A stretch of DNA of 64,000 bases from NCBI RefSeq assembly GCF_030158815.1, contig NZ_BPFZ01000013.1, forward strand, positions 1 through 64,000, read 5' to 3'. The notes beneath the pieces are model-generated. The model was not told the DNA's origin. It searched no databases and saw only the letters and a list, made by a program, of their open reading frames with translations. Origin of the DNA: Candidatus Phycosocius spiralis (GTDB taxonomy: Bacteria > Pseudomonadota > Alphaproteobacteria > Caulobacterales > Aquidulcibacteraceae). Positions 1-7,598 of this stretch are shown here, piece by piece. How positions within the stretch are numbered: the stretch's first letter is position 1; the number at the start of each line of letters is the position of its first letter. The position numbers and the translations under genes were made by a program.

Positions 1-84
1 TTGTGGGTTAGATAGCTTCACTTCATGGTCAAGACATAGCAGCCCATAGCAACCCATGTCCCTCTCAGTGGGACTATCGACCTA

Positions 85-137
85 TTCCAAGTCCTTGATC
101 TAAAGCCTGCCCGATGACCCTAAGTCTACGCACCCCC
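85..137. repeat. 53-bp direct repeat, copy 1
   Basis: This segment recurs at 254-306 with only three mismatches (C/T, G/A and C/T at repeat positions 16, 25 and 36). Start-to-start distance is 169 bp. Both copies begin TTCCAAGTCC and end in a C-rich run. In one frame both encode the same ten-residue tail (F-Q-V-L-D-L-K-P-A/T-R, then stop). Copy 1 has no usable start codon upstream in that frame. No transposase or terminal repeats are visible, so the origin is unknown. Confidence 0.85.
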
Positions 138-157
138 CCCAAGGAGGGTGATCATTC

Positions 158-286
158 ATGGTGATCTCGCTAAGACAGCCTTTACGCCATGCTCTGCCTG
201 TGCAGGCATCATCGGGCACGGCTTCAAGGCAAGCAAAGCGCGCCCTTGAACCGTTCCAAGTCCTTGATTTAAAGCCTACCCGATGA
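158..286 (+). CDS. Possible 42-aa peptide ending in repeat copy 2 (doubtful)
   Basis: An ATG at 158 opens 42 codons that stop inside repeat copy 2. It is preceded by a strong Shine-Dalgarno run, AAGGAGG at 141-147, 10 nt before the ATG. A C-run just upstream (131-140) could pair with GGGTG and mask the ribosome site. The product is basic (many Arg, Lys, Gln), with no signal peptide or membrane segment, and I do not recognise it. A 6-bp inverted repeat (TGCCTG/CAGGCA) lies inside. It could equally be part of a non-coding repeat family that happens to be open. Confidence 0.25.
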   Translation: MVISLRQPLRHALPVQASSGTASRQAKRALEPFQVLDLKPTR

Positions 287-306
287 CCTTAAGTCTACGC
301 ACCCCC
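254..306. repeat. 53-bp direct repeat, copy 2
   Basis: Second copy of the 85-137 element, three mismatches in 53 bases. Downstream the two copies diverge after the C-rich run. The rest of 307-549 shows no gene, only A+T-rich sequence downstream of the siroheme-synthase gene on the minus strand. Confidence 0.85.
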
Positions 307-549
307 ACCTCTGGCACGACCTATCGCAAGCGAATGATTATCGACACTCTCTTGCAGGACTGGTGTAGATATTAGAATAAGGGATGCCTTCATAACGCAA
401 TCGGCGTGCAATTGGTGTGCAATTAGGAATATCCAACTAATTTTTGGCAATCTCAGCCGGTGACGTCAGTCTAAAGGACACGAGCGAGGCCAAAGCGGCC
501 CAACGATGGGTGCACCTCAAAAGGCGAACAGACTCTCCTTATAAATAGC

Positions 550-1173
550 TCAGATCAGGGGCTGGGTCAGTTTTTTGTTGGTGCCGCAAGCAAAATTCAC
601 GCAAACTGCATCGCTTTTGCCAAATCGCGTTTCAAGGGTGGTCAAGGCTGCATTTCGTAGCTCAGCTAAGCTGGCATTCACCATTTTTTGGCTCTGTCGG
701 GCCAAAGCCAATTCATCAAGCACATCACACCAAGGCTCAGGGAATACGGCAGCCAGACGCTCACGCACATAAGAGGCCGCAGCTGGACTAGCCCCACCCG
801 TACCGGCACTCAAGACCAGCCTCCCACGTTGAACAATAGCTGGGGTATGAAAGTCACATAGGTCAAGAACATCTTCGGTATTTAACAAAACCTTTTTGGC
901 GCGTGCTGCGATACCAAGAGCTGAAGCGGCACCATCTGTGAGATCGGCGATCCATAAAAGATTTAAGCTGTCTAAATCCTGGTCATTGGGTAAACGTTTC
1001 AGGAGGGCGGTCCCAGCGAGGAGATGTAATGCATCACTGGGCGCATCGGAAAAAACCACAGGTGTGGCCCCCAGATTTCGTAGCCACGCCAGCCGCCTTA
1101 AAGCAAGGTCACCGCGCCCAGCTAAGCCAATGCTGATTTTACTTGGGTCTAGATGGATTGGGATCATGGTCAT
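550..1173 (-). CDS. Siroheme synthase N-terminal-type domain protein (precorrin-2 dehydrogenase/ferrochelatase)
   Basis: About 207 residues. The N-terminus has a Rossmann dinucleotide-binding pattern (G-L-A-G-R-G near residues 16-21) followed by a strand/helix pattern with N-L-G-A-T-P-V-V-F, as in the NAD-binding half of CysG/Met8. Known role of the family: NAD-dependent oxidation of precorrin-2 and iron insertion to make siroheme, the cofactor of sulfite and nitrite reductases. There is no uroporphyrinogen methyltransferase domain, so this is the stand-alone form. ATG at 1173 or 1167 is preferred over an upstream in-frame start at 1263, because homology-like sequence begins there and AAGAG lies just upstream. 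No cysteine-synthesis genes are beside it. It is divergent from the VIT transporter. Confidence 0.7.
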   Translation of the reverse strand: MTMIPIHLDPSKISIGLAGRGDLALRRLAWLRNLGATPVVFSDAPSDALHLLAGTALLKRLPNDQDLDSLNLLWIADLTDGAASALGIAARAKKVLLNTEDVLDLCDFHTPAIVQRGRLVLSAGTGGASPAAASYVRERLAAVFPEPWCDVLDELALARQSQKMVNASLAELRNAALTTLETRFGKSDAVCVNFACGTNKKLTQPLI

Positions 1174-1335
1174 ATGCTCTTGGGTTTGTAGGTTGAGAGG
1201 TTCAATTTTCTCAGTTTGGATATGGTCAAGAATGACTGGATCAAGCCCTCCATTAACGTGCAACGGTCTCGACAGTCACCACAAAAAGGCGCATTGGGCG
1301 CAAGAAAACCAATAATTGCAAGATTAGGCGAATTG

Positions 1336-2037
1336 ATGTCGAAATTCCAAAGCCATATTGAGGGTCATGCGATTTCCCGCATCGGTTGGCTTCGAGCTGC
1401 GGTTCTTGGGGCCAATGATGGTATTGTATCGACTGCCAGTTTGATTGTTGGCGTGGCTGCGGCTTCTGCCACCCATGAGTCGATATTGTTGACGGGTGGT
1501 GCGGGCTTAATTGCTGGGGCAATGTCGATGGCGGCGGGAGAATATGTATCGGTGAGTTCGCAAGCCGATAGTGAGGCTGCTGATATCAGCCGAGAACAGC
1601 AGGAATTACTCGAAACGCCTGATCTTGAGCTTAAAGAATTGGCAGGCATTTACCGCAGCCGTGGATTAACTCCAAAGCTTGCAGAAGAAGTTGCTATTCA
1701 ATTGACGGCGCATAATGCTTTGGCCGCCCATACACGCGATGAACTGGGAATTAGTGAGCATAACACCGCCAAGCCGATCCAAGCAGCTTTGACTTCTGCA
1801 GCGACCTTTAGTGTGGGTGCGGCCTTGCCGCTTTTTACCGCCATGGTTGCACCAACCCATGCAATCATACCCTTGGTCAGTGTTGGCGCTCTTGTGTTTT
1901 TAGCGATTTTAGGTGGTGTTGGAGCCACAACTGGTGGGGCAAAGCCAGTGCGGGCTATCCTTCGGGTGACGTTCTGGGGCGCTTTGGCCATGGGGTTAAC
2001 AGCTGCCATTGGCCACATAATGGGGGCTACGATCTAG
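1336..2037 (+). CDS. VIT1/CCC1 family Fe/Mn transporter
   Basis: About 233 residues, an integral membrane protein of the vacuolar iron transporter family. The N-terminus carries the family hallmark: an H-x-E-G-H-like start, then a first helix reading L-G-A-N-D-G-I-V-S-T. The second helix has the M-A-A-G-E-Y-V-S-V-S-S-Q motif. A charged cytoplasmic segment rich in Glu and His follows (metal-binding in the family), then three hydrophobic helices to the C-terminus. The family exports or sequesters Fe2+/Mn2+. The start at 1336 is chosen because conserved sequence begins there and AGGCG precedes it; an upstream in-frame start at 1216 would overlap the divergent gene's promoter region. Confidence 0.88.
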   Translation: MSKFQSHIEGHAISRIGWLRAAVLGANDGIVSTASLIVGVAAASATHESILLTGGAGLIAGAMSMAAGEYVSVSSQADSEAADISREQQELLETPDLELKELAGIYRSRGLTPKLAEEVAIQLTAHNALAAHTRDELGISEHNTAKPIQAALTSAATFSVGAALPLFTAMVAPTHAIIPLVSVGALVFLAILGGVGATTGGAKPVRAILRVTFWGALAMGLTAAIGHIMGATI

Positions 2038-2154
2038 CCTTGCGCCAAGCCCAGGGATCACTGCGTCACTCTTTTCAAAATTCATGGGTCAACCGCAAGC
2101 AAGGCGTGGGAAGTTGGTCTTGCCATTTAAGGCATGCCTAGACTAATTGGGATA

Positions 2155-2979
2155 ATGACACTGAAACTTGCTATAGCGGGAGCTTGCGGGCGCATGGGCC
2201 GCGCCCTGCTTGAGGCTGCCTATGGCGATCCGCGTTTTGCCATTTCCGGCGGAACCCAGCGTCTAGGTTCTAATGAGCTTGGCATGGATTTGGGTGTCTT
2301 ATGTGGTCAGGCACCACTTGGACGGTGCACCAGCTCTGAAGTTGCTGAGGCAGCGGACCAAGCCGACATATGGTTGGATTTTACAACTCCTTCTGCCTTT
2401 ATTGCGGCTGTGCCTGCTCTTCGGGCGTCTTCCATTCGGACGATCATTTTAGGAACAACTGGCTTTGATGGTACCCAAGAGCGTGAGATCGAAGAGGTAG
2501 CTACGCGGTTTTCTGTGGTGCGCAGTGGAAATTTCTCATTTGGAGTCACTGTATTGGTGGGCTTAGTCCAGCAAGCAGCAGCTCGGTTGGGCACGGACTT
2601 TGATATCGAAATCTTAGAAACCCATCACCGCCATAAGCTGGACGCCCCATCTGGCACCGCATTGATGCTGGGGCAGGCCGCCGCAACCGGTCGTGGAGTC
2701 GACCATGGCAAAGTTGCGACTGGGCACTCGACGTCGCTTGGCGCTCTAAGGCCCCCAAATGCCCCACGTCAAACCGGTGATATAGGCTATGCCAGTCGCA
2801 GAGCAGGGGGCATTATGGGTGAGCATGAAGTGATGTTCGCAAGCGATACCGAAACGATTCGTCTAAGCCATACTGCTATTAATCGGTCGCTATTTGCTAA
2901 GGGTGCGCTGGTAGCAGCGTTTTGGGCAAAAGATCAGCCCCCAGGGCTCTATTCTATGTCCGATGTTTTGAACCTTTAG
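2155..2979 (+). CDS. dapB: 4-hydroxy-tetrahydrodipicolinate reductase
   Basis: About 274 residues, the normal DapB length. It reduces the dehydration product of hydroxytetrahydrodipicolinate with NAD(P)H in the lysine/meso-diaminopimelate pathway (cytoplasm). Visible motifs: the N-terminal nucleotide-binding loop G-A-C-G-R-M-G-R, then L-D-F-T-T-P and G-T-T-G-F, and the catalytic signature E-T-H-H-R-H-K-L-D-A-P-S-G-T-A with the paired histidines and lysine. The C-terminal segment R-S-L-F-A-K-G-A-L is typical. ATG at 2155 fits the family start better than the upstream codon at 2134. Neighbours are unrelated metabolic genes. Confidence 0.97.
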   Translation: MTLKLAIAGACGRMGRALLEAAYGDPRFAISGGTQRLGSNELGMDLGVLCGQAPLGRCTSSEVAEAADQADIWLDFTTPSAFIAAVPALRASSIRTIILGTTGFDGTQEREIEEVATRFSVVRSGNFSFGVTVLVGLVQQAAARLGTDFDIEILETHHRHKLDAPSGTALMLGQAAATGRGVDHGKVATGHSTSLGALRPPNAPRQTGDIGYASRRAGGIMGEHEVMFASDTETIRLSHTAINRSLFAKGALVAAFWAKDQPPGLYSMSDVLNL

Positions 2980-3175
2980 GGGTCTTGCGCCATTTAGGCA
3001 TAGTGGATGGTCAACCAAGAAGGGAATGACGAATTGTCTTGTCTTTAGTGCATTCGCCTTGCCACCACGTCCCGCCATCAGAACTCAAAACAGCCAAACC
3101 AATGCTGATCAATAAGTGCTTGCCAGCCCATGACAGAATTTGCCTTTGGCCTGCAGCCCATGGCAAGATTGAGCT

Positions 3176-3676
3176 ATGCGCTTTTTCCTTCGCCCCGCCA
3201 CACGTGATGATGCTCCTGCCATTATGGCGATTTATGCCCACCATGTGCTTACAGGGACTGGGACATTTGAGTTAGAGGCCCCTGACATGGGTGAGATTGA
3301 AGCCCGCATGGACAAAATCGCACAGCGCCAATGTCCATGGCTGGTTGCTTATGACGGGCAAAACCAAGTTGTTGGCTATGCTTATGCTGGAGCATTTCGA
3401 GAGCGTCCAGCCTATGATCACACGGTTGAGGATTCGATTTATGTCGCCCCAGAAGCGGTCGGTTATGGAATTGGTCGCGCCTTATTGGTTGAGCTTATGG
3501 CCCAATGCAGCAAGGCTGGGTTCAGCCAAATGCTGGCGGTGATCGGTGACAGTGCCAACCATGCCTCGATCGGCCTGCATCGAAGCTTAGGGTTTAGCGA
3601 TGTTGGAATCTTACGTGATGTGGGTCAAAAATTTGGTCGGTTGCTTGATGTGGTGATCCTGCAAAAAAGTCTGTGA
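3176..3676 (+). CDS. GNAT-family N-acetyltransferase (phosphinothricin acetyltransferase/MnaT-like)
   Basis: 166 residues, a single GNAT fold. The opening R-P-A-T-R-D-D-A-P-A-I and the segment T-G-T-G-T-F-E-L match the PAT/YncA subgroup, whose members acetylate methionine-derived or herbicide amino acids with acetyl-CoA. The acetyl-CoA loop reads V-G-Y-G-I-G-R-A-L (about residues 96-104), followed by A-V-I-G-D-S-A-N-H-A-S and H-R-S-L-G-F. The true substrate cannot be read from sequence. It lies between dapB and nrdB with its own start, and nothing ties it to lysine synthesis. Confidence 0.85.
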   Translation: MRFFLRPATRDDAPAIMAIYAHHVLTGTGTFELEAPDMGEIEARMDKIAQRQCPWLVAYDGQNQVVGYAYAGAFRERPAYDHTVEDSIYVAPEAVGYGIGRALLVELMAQCSKAGFSQMLAVIGDSANHASIGLHRSLGFSDVGILRDVGQKFGRLLDVVILQKSL

Positions 3677-3725
3677 ACAAGTCAGTAAAATTGAGATCGC
3701 CTGGTTACGCTCTTGTGCAATGTTG

Positions 3726-3740
3726 TTAAGCTGGCTTTAA
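3726..3740 (+). promoter_or_regulatory. Putative CtrA-type site (TTAA-N7-TTAA) upstream of nrdB
   Basis: The exact spacing TTAA-N7-TTAA is present 63-77 bp before the nrdB start. This is the known full CtrA consensus in Caulobacter-group bacteria. The same bases also form an imperfect stem (GTTAAGC/GCTTTAAC), so a hairpin ending the upstream acetyltransferase transcript is an alternative. Confidence 0.4.
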
Positions 3741-3749
3741 CAATGTCTA

Positions 3750-3798
3750 CATCTATATATAGGTGACCTGACGATAGCACACACACGATATAGGGGTA
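3750..3798 (+). promoter_or_regulatory. Putative NrdR-box pair upstream of nrdB
   Basis: The first box (3750-3765) contains CTATATATAG, matching the C-w-A-t-A-T-a-T-w-G core of NrdR boxes. The second (3783-3798) is ACACGATATAGGGG-like, with a weaker 3' half. Start-to-start distance is 33 bp, about three helical turns, as expected for cooperative NrdR binding (typical spacing is 31-32). Known role: ATP/dATP-sensing repression of ribonucleotide reductase genes. The second box is poor, so this is only a moderate call. Confidence 0.45.
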
Positions 3799-3802
3799 AG
3801 TT

Positions 3803-4846
3803 ATGACTTTCGGCGATCATGGAACAGGCGTTGGACTGGTGACACCCTCCCATAGTTATAAGCCATTCCGCTATCCTTGGGCCTATGAGTTTTGGAAGCG
3901 TCAGCAGCAAGTCCATTGGCTGCCAGAAGAAGTACCTTTGGGTGAGGATTGTAAGGATTGGGCGACGCGCTTGAATGATAATGAGCGCAATCTTCTGACT
4001 CAGATTTTTCGCTTTTTCACCCAATCGGATGTGGAAGTTAATGATAATTATATGGAGCGCTATGCGCGGGTTTTTAAGCCCACCGAAATCAAGATGATGC
4101 TCTCAGCCTTCTCAAATATTGAAACAGTGCACATTGCCGCTTATGCGCTGCTGCTTGAAACCATTGGCATGCCTGATTCGGAGTTCTCCGCCTTCATGGA
4201 TTATGAGGCGATGCGCGACAAGCACACCTATATGCAGGATTTTGGTGTTAATACCGAAGAAGACGTGTTGCGCACCTTGGCCATGTTTGGTGGCTTTACC
4301 GAAGGCCTGCAATTATTTGCTTCATTCGCCATGCTGATGAATTTCCCACGTTTCAATAAGATGAAGGGCATGGGGCAGATTGTCTCGTGGTCGGTGCGCG
4401 ATGAAAGTTTACATTGTGAAGGCATGGTCAAGCTATTCCATACCTATGCCCGCGAAACTGGCAAATTGTCAGCCTCAGTCAAGGATGACATAGTGGATTG
4501 CTGTAAAAACGTGGTGAAGTTGGAAGACAAATTCATCGATTTGGCGTTTGAAATGGGCCCCGTTCAAGGCATGGTTTCTGAAGATATTAAGGCCTACATT
4601 CGCTATATCGCCGACTGGCGGTTAACCCAGTTAGAGCTACCGATAGTCTATGGCGTAACCGAACATCCTCTGCCCTGGCTAAGCCCAATGCTAAACGGGG
4701 TAGAGCACGCCAATTTTTTTGAAGCCCGCGCTACCGAATATTCAAAAGGGGCTACTAAGGGTGATTGGCATGGCGAAGATGGAGTATGGTCGATGTTTGA
4801 CCGCATGCTCAAAAAGCGACAGGTAGAGACTGCCCCTTCAGCTTAA
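3803..4846 (+). CDS. nrdB: Ribonucleoside-diphosphate reductase class I, beta subunit
   Basis: 347 residues, the small radical-bearing subunit of aerobic ribonucleotide reductase. Metal ligands and radical tyrosine are visible: Glu, His and Tyr in I-E-T-V-H-I-A-A-Y, with spacing as E115/H118/Y122 of E. coli; Glu in T-E-G-L-Q-L-F; and Glu/His in R-D-E-S-L-H-C. These acidic and histidine residues bind the di-iron site, and the tyrosine indicates the classical Ia type. The partner nrdA is not within the window, so the two subunits are unlinked here. The upstream region carries possible NrdR and CtrA sites, which would fit coupling of dNTP supply to the cell cycle. Confidence 0.96.
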   Translation: MTFGDHGTGVGLVTPSHSYKPFRYPWAYEFWKRQQQVHWLPEEVPLGEDCKDWATRLNDNERNLLTQIFRFFTQSDVEVNDNYMERYARVFKPTEIKMMLSAFSNIETVHIAAYALLLETIGMPDSEFSAFMDYEAMRDKHTYMQDFGVNTEEDVLRTLAMFGGFTEGLQLFASFAMLMNFPRFNKMKGMGQIVSWSVRDESLHCEGMVKLFHTYARETGKLSASVKDDIVDCCKNVVKLEDKFIDLAFEMGPVQGMVSEDIKAYIRYIADWRLTQLELPIVYGVTEHPLPWLSPMLNGVEHANFFEARATEYSKGATKGDWHGEDGVWSMFDRMLKKRQVETAPSA

Positions 4847-4855
4847 GCAAGTACC

Positions 4856-4881
4856 ATTCATGCCGTCATGGAGGCATGAAT
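4856..4881 (+). terminator. 9-bp stem-loop after nrdB
   Basis: A perfect inverted repeat, ATTCATGCC/GGCATGAAT with an 8-nt loop, begins 10 nt after the nrdB stop. No T-run follows, so it may stabilise the 3' end or assist termination rather than act as a classical intrinsic terminator. Confidence 0.5.
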
Positions 4882-4990
4882 TGCCTAGATGTGTTTGGGC
4901 CTGGTTGCCAAAACCGCCAAATTGATTGCAATGCTCGCTCAAGAGAATGGCATGCATTTTGAAACAGGGATATCGAAAAGGATATTCCGC

Positions 4991-5209
4991 ATGCGACTAG
5001 ATTTTTTACCTGTTGATAGCCTTGCCCGCTTTGCATGGGCTTTAGCCGACACCCATGGAGATTCAGCTTTAGCCATAGCCGACCGCACGATTAACGAATT
5101 GGAGATTGAAGGTTCTTTGTTAGTAGCAGACGCTTGGCGTGGCCTACGTTCTATGCTGGAAGATATACTGGAAGGCCGGATCGGTCGCGACAGCTTGACG
5201 ATACATTAG
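4991..5209 (+). CDS. Small hypothetical protein (DUF6961-like pattern)
   Basis: 72 residues from ATG 4991, which has AAAAGGA about 9 nt upstream; the frame is open from 4889. The protein is acidic and helical, with A-W-A-L-A-D-T-H-G-D-S-A-L-A-I-A-D-R in the first half and a second amphipathic helix. The W-A-x(3)-x-T-H-G-x(5)-I-A-x-R pattern resembles the short DUF6961-type proteins common in sphingomonads and relatives, of unknown function. No signal peptide or membrane segment. It may be transcribed alone or as read-through from nrdB. Confidence 0.55.
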   Translation: MRLDFLPVDSLARFAWALADTHGDSALAIADRTINELEIEGSLLVADAWRGLRSMLEDILEGRIGRDSLTIH

Positions 5210-5283
5210 CGCATCTGAAGCGCAACAGACACATTCCCCCAAGGCCTTCTTATCCCGCCACCACATCCAGAGGCAGCTTGAGT

Positions 5284-6087
5284 TCAAGAGCCCGATGTTA
5301 AGGCCAATAAGACAGCGGCACTTGAAGGACGACCAGCATAGCCGCGCCCTGGAACAACACCAATGGTCAAAATTCCTGCTTGCCAGGTTACACTTGGGCG
5401 GTCCAGGCTTGGTTGAATGCGTATCCGCTTGACCTGCCGTTCGGGGTGACCAAAAAATCCTCGCGGTGCTCGTGACATGGCTTGAGCTGCCCGCTCTAAG
5501 GCCTCATGAACCAATCCGGGTGCTAGACCTCTTGTTGCTTCAACTCGTATGGTCCGGTTTGAAAATTTATCAAACCAACCTAATGCCTTTTCAAGTGTTG
5601 CCTTTAACGACCCTGCGCTGTGCAAGGGTGCAGGAAGACTTCTGACCCGGCCCATACTGGCGGCCAGCCCGCCGCCGTTTCCAAGCGGACCATAGATGGT
5701 AACACCACCAAAAGCGGTGATGCGCACCATGACTTCCCCAATGTCATTGCGCAAAAATTCATCACCTCTGGGACCCCATTGCGAGGTGAGGGCCCAAACC
5801 TCTGGATCGCCGTCAAATTGCAGCAAAACAACCCGTGGCTGAGACCTGTCCAAAATGAAGCGCTGATTATCGGGACCAGCAGAAAATGACACCGCTTGGG
5901 GTGCTGCAGCGTTAGGGTCGCTAAACATTTGGGCAAAAATAGGTGGTATCTCGCGCTTAGTTGGCTGCGCTAGACAAGGGCTTGCCGCCCACAAGAGCCC
6001 AAGCAGCATACCCAGACTTAAATGTCGTGTTGCGCTGACCTGTGGGGTGCGCCAATAGCACAAGATAGCACGAATGCGTTGAACCAT
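5284..6087 (-). CDS. Secreted DUF4908-like protein
   Basis: 267 residues. A signal peptide is visible: an Arg-rich start, a hydrophobic core L-S-L-G-M-L-L-G-L-L-W and a cleavage-like S-P-C-L-A-Q near residue 41. The mature part contains R-F-I-L-D-R-S, F-D-G-D-P-E-V-W-A-L and G-P-R-G-D-E-F-L-R-N-D-I-G, which I associate with the alphaproteobacterial DUF4908 family; function unknown. The cysteine before the cleavage site does not form a clear lipobox. It lies just downstream of cenR on the same strand, 162 bp apart, suggesting a periplasmic or envelope role. Confidence 0.6.
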   Translation of the reverse strand: MVQRIRAILCYWRTPQVSATRHLSLGMLLGLLWAASPCLAQPTKREIPPIFAQMFSDPNAAAPQAVSFSAGPDNQRFILDRSQPRVVLLQFDGDPEVWALTSQWGPRGDEFLRNDIGEVMVRITAFGGVTIYGPLGNGGGLAASMGRVRSLPAPLHSAGSLKATLEKALGWFDKFSNRTIRVEATRGLAPGLVHEALERAAQAMSRAPRGFFGHPERQVKRIRIQPSLDRPSVTWQAGILTIGVVPGRGYAGRPSSAAVLLALTSGS

Positions 6088-6249
6088 GAAACCCGATTAC
6101 ACCTAGATTCCGGCAATATAGAGACAAGATTGTCGCATTCCTGCGCATCAGGCCTTTTTCTAGTCTCGCGCCGCCGAAACGCCAAAGCACAAGCTTTTGC
6201 AATACAGCAATGCTCAAAAAAAAGATCGCACGATGGGCTCTTACCCGGC

Positions 6250-6936
6250 CTAGGGCTCTAGGCGGTATCCGCCACCTTCGGTGATCAATAAACCGTTGCG
6301 GGAGGCAGCTGATTCAATCTTTTGCCGCAACCTATAGACATGGGTCTCAAGTGTATGGGTGGTTACCCCAGAACTATAACCCCAAACCTCACGCAATAAC
6401 TCCTCGCGTGGCACAGCTTTGGAGCCAGAACGATAGAGATAGCGCAAAATCGACGCCTCTTTGTCGGTGAGGCGAATACGATTACCGGCCGTGTCGGTTA
6501 AAGTACGATTGGCAGGCTTGAAATCATAAGGGCCAATTTTAAGGGTTGCGACATCGGTTTGATCGTGGCTGCGCAGATGGGCGCGCACCCGCGCCAGCAA
6601 AACGGCAAAGCGAAAAGGCTTGGTGACATAATCATTCGCCCCCGCATCTAAGCCTAGGACAGTGTCTGAATCTGTTGATTGCCCGGTCAGCATGATGATT
6701 GGCCCGGCAAAGCCGCCCGTACGGATCGCTTTACACGCTTCGCGGCCATCGAGGTCCGGCAGATCAATATCTAGAATGATCAAGTCGGGCCCCTTGGTGC
6801 GTGCCGCTGCAACGCCATTGGCGGCATCTTGGGCCATTAAGGTGTCAAATTCCCCGGTGAGCTCAAATTGCTCCGCGAGCGTGGTTCTCAGATCGGCGTC
6901 GTCGTCGACGAGAAGAAGGGTGCGTTTGCGTGACAT
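6250..6936 (-). CDS. cenR: CenR-like OmpR-family response regulator
   Basis: 228 residues. The receiver domain has the acidic pair at residues 11-13, phospho-acceptor Asp56 (L-I-I-L-D-I-D-L-P), Thr84 and Lys106 (Y-V-T-K-P-F). The C-terminal winged helix carries T-D-K-E-A-S-I-L-R-Y-L-Y, V-W-G-Y-S-S-G-V-T-T-H-T-L-E-T-H-V-Y-R-L-R-Q-K-I and the final G-G-G-Y-R-L. The G-V-T-T-H-T-L-E-T-H stretch and overall wording match CenR of Caulobacter, an essential regulator of envelope integrity paired with kinase CenK. No kinase is adjacent here. It is divergent from an L,D-transpeptidase gene, an envelope-related neighbour. Confidence 0.85.
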   Translation of the reverse strand: MSRKRTLLLVDDDADLRTTLAEQFELTGEFDTLMAQDAANGVAAARTKGPDLIILDIDLPDLDGREACKAIRTGGFAGPIIMLTGQSTDSDTVLGLDAGANDYVTKPFRFAVLLARVRAHLRSHDQTDVATLKIGPYDFKPANRTLTDTAGNRIRLTDKEASILRYLYRSGSKAVPREELLREVWGYSSGVTTHTLETHVYRLRQKIESAASRNGLLITEGGGYRLEP

Positions 6937-7011
6937 ACATACTACATGGATGTACCTCTATGCCTGTTACAAGGGGTCAAGTAATCACAGAATCTTGATG
7001 TGGGAAAAATA

Positions 7012-7518
7012 ATGCAGGTTTTTGCAGCTTCGGCATCGGGTTGGATGACTTTTGGCGATCAAAAGTGGCGCTGTGCGATCGGTAAGGGCGGCGTTAAGCC
7101 AGCAGAAGATAAAAGTGAGGGCGATGGAGCGAGCCCTATGGGCCAATGGCCGATCCGGCGGGTTTTATGGCGCCTAGATCGCGGCCCGCGACCATTGTGC
7201 GCATTTCCCACTACCCCAATAAATCCCGATGATGGTTGGTGTGACGCGCCAGAGGATTGTTCTTACAATCTGCCTATCACCCATCCTTATACGGCCAGCG
7301 CTGAGCGTCTTTGGCGTGAAGATGGCCTCTATGATATCATCGCGATCTTGGGCTATAATGATGATCCGATCGTCGCGGGCAAAGGTTCGGCCATCTTTAT
7401 GCATTGCGCATCTTTAGATTATCGGCCCACTGAAGGCTGTGTCGCTTTGTCCCACGATGATTTGCGGGTGGTTTTGTCTTTGGCGCGCCAAGGTGACGTT
7501 GTAGCCTTCACTCAATAG
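7012..7518 (+). CDS. L,D-transpeptidase catalytic (YkuD-type) protein
   Basis: 168 residues from ATG 7012 (a GTG at 7000 is the alternative). The catalytic motif is present as I-F-M-H (His131) and P-T-E-G-C-V-A-L (nucleophile Cys143), the YkuD signature. Such enzymes make 3-3 peptidoglycan crosslinks or attach proteins to peptidoglycan. No signal peptide is visible, which is typical of the short alphaproteobacterial group with this architecture; export or a different substrate remains open. It is transcribed away from cenR, whose regulon concerns the envelope. Confidence 0.85.
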   Translation: MQVFAASASGWMTFGDQKWRCAIGKGGVKPAEDKSEGDGASPMGQWPIRRVLWRLDRGPRPLCAFPTTPINPDDGWCDAPEDCSYNLPITHPYTASAERLWREDGLYDIIAILGYNDDPIVAGKGSAIFMHCASLDYRPTEGCVALSHDDLRVVLSLARQGDVVAFTQ

Positions 7519-7598
7519 GGTGATGACAGTCATGGATTGTGCGATGTTGCCCAATTGCTCTTGCACAAAGGCGCTGTTTGGCGTTTTAGGCTAGGATC

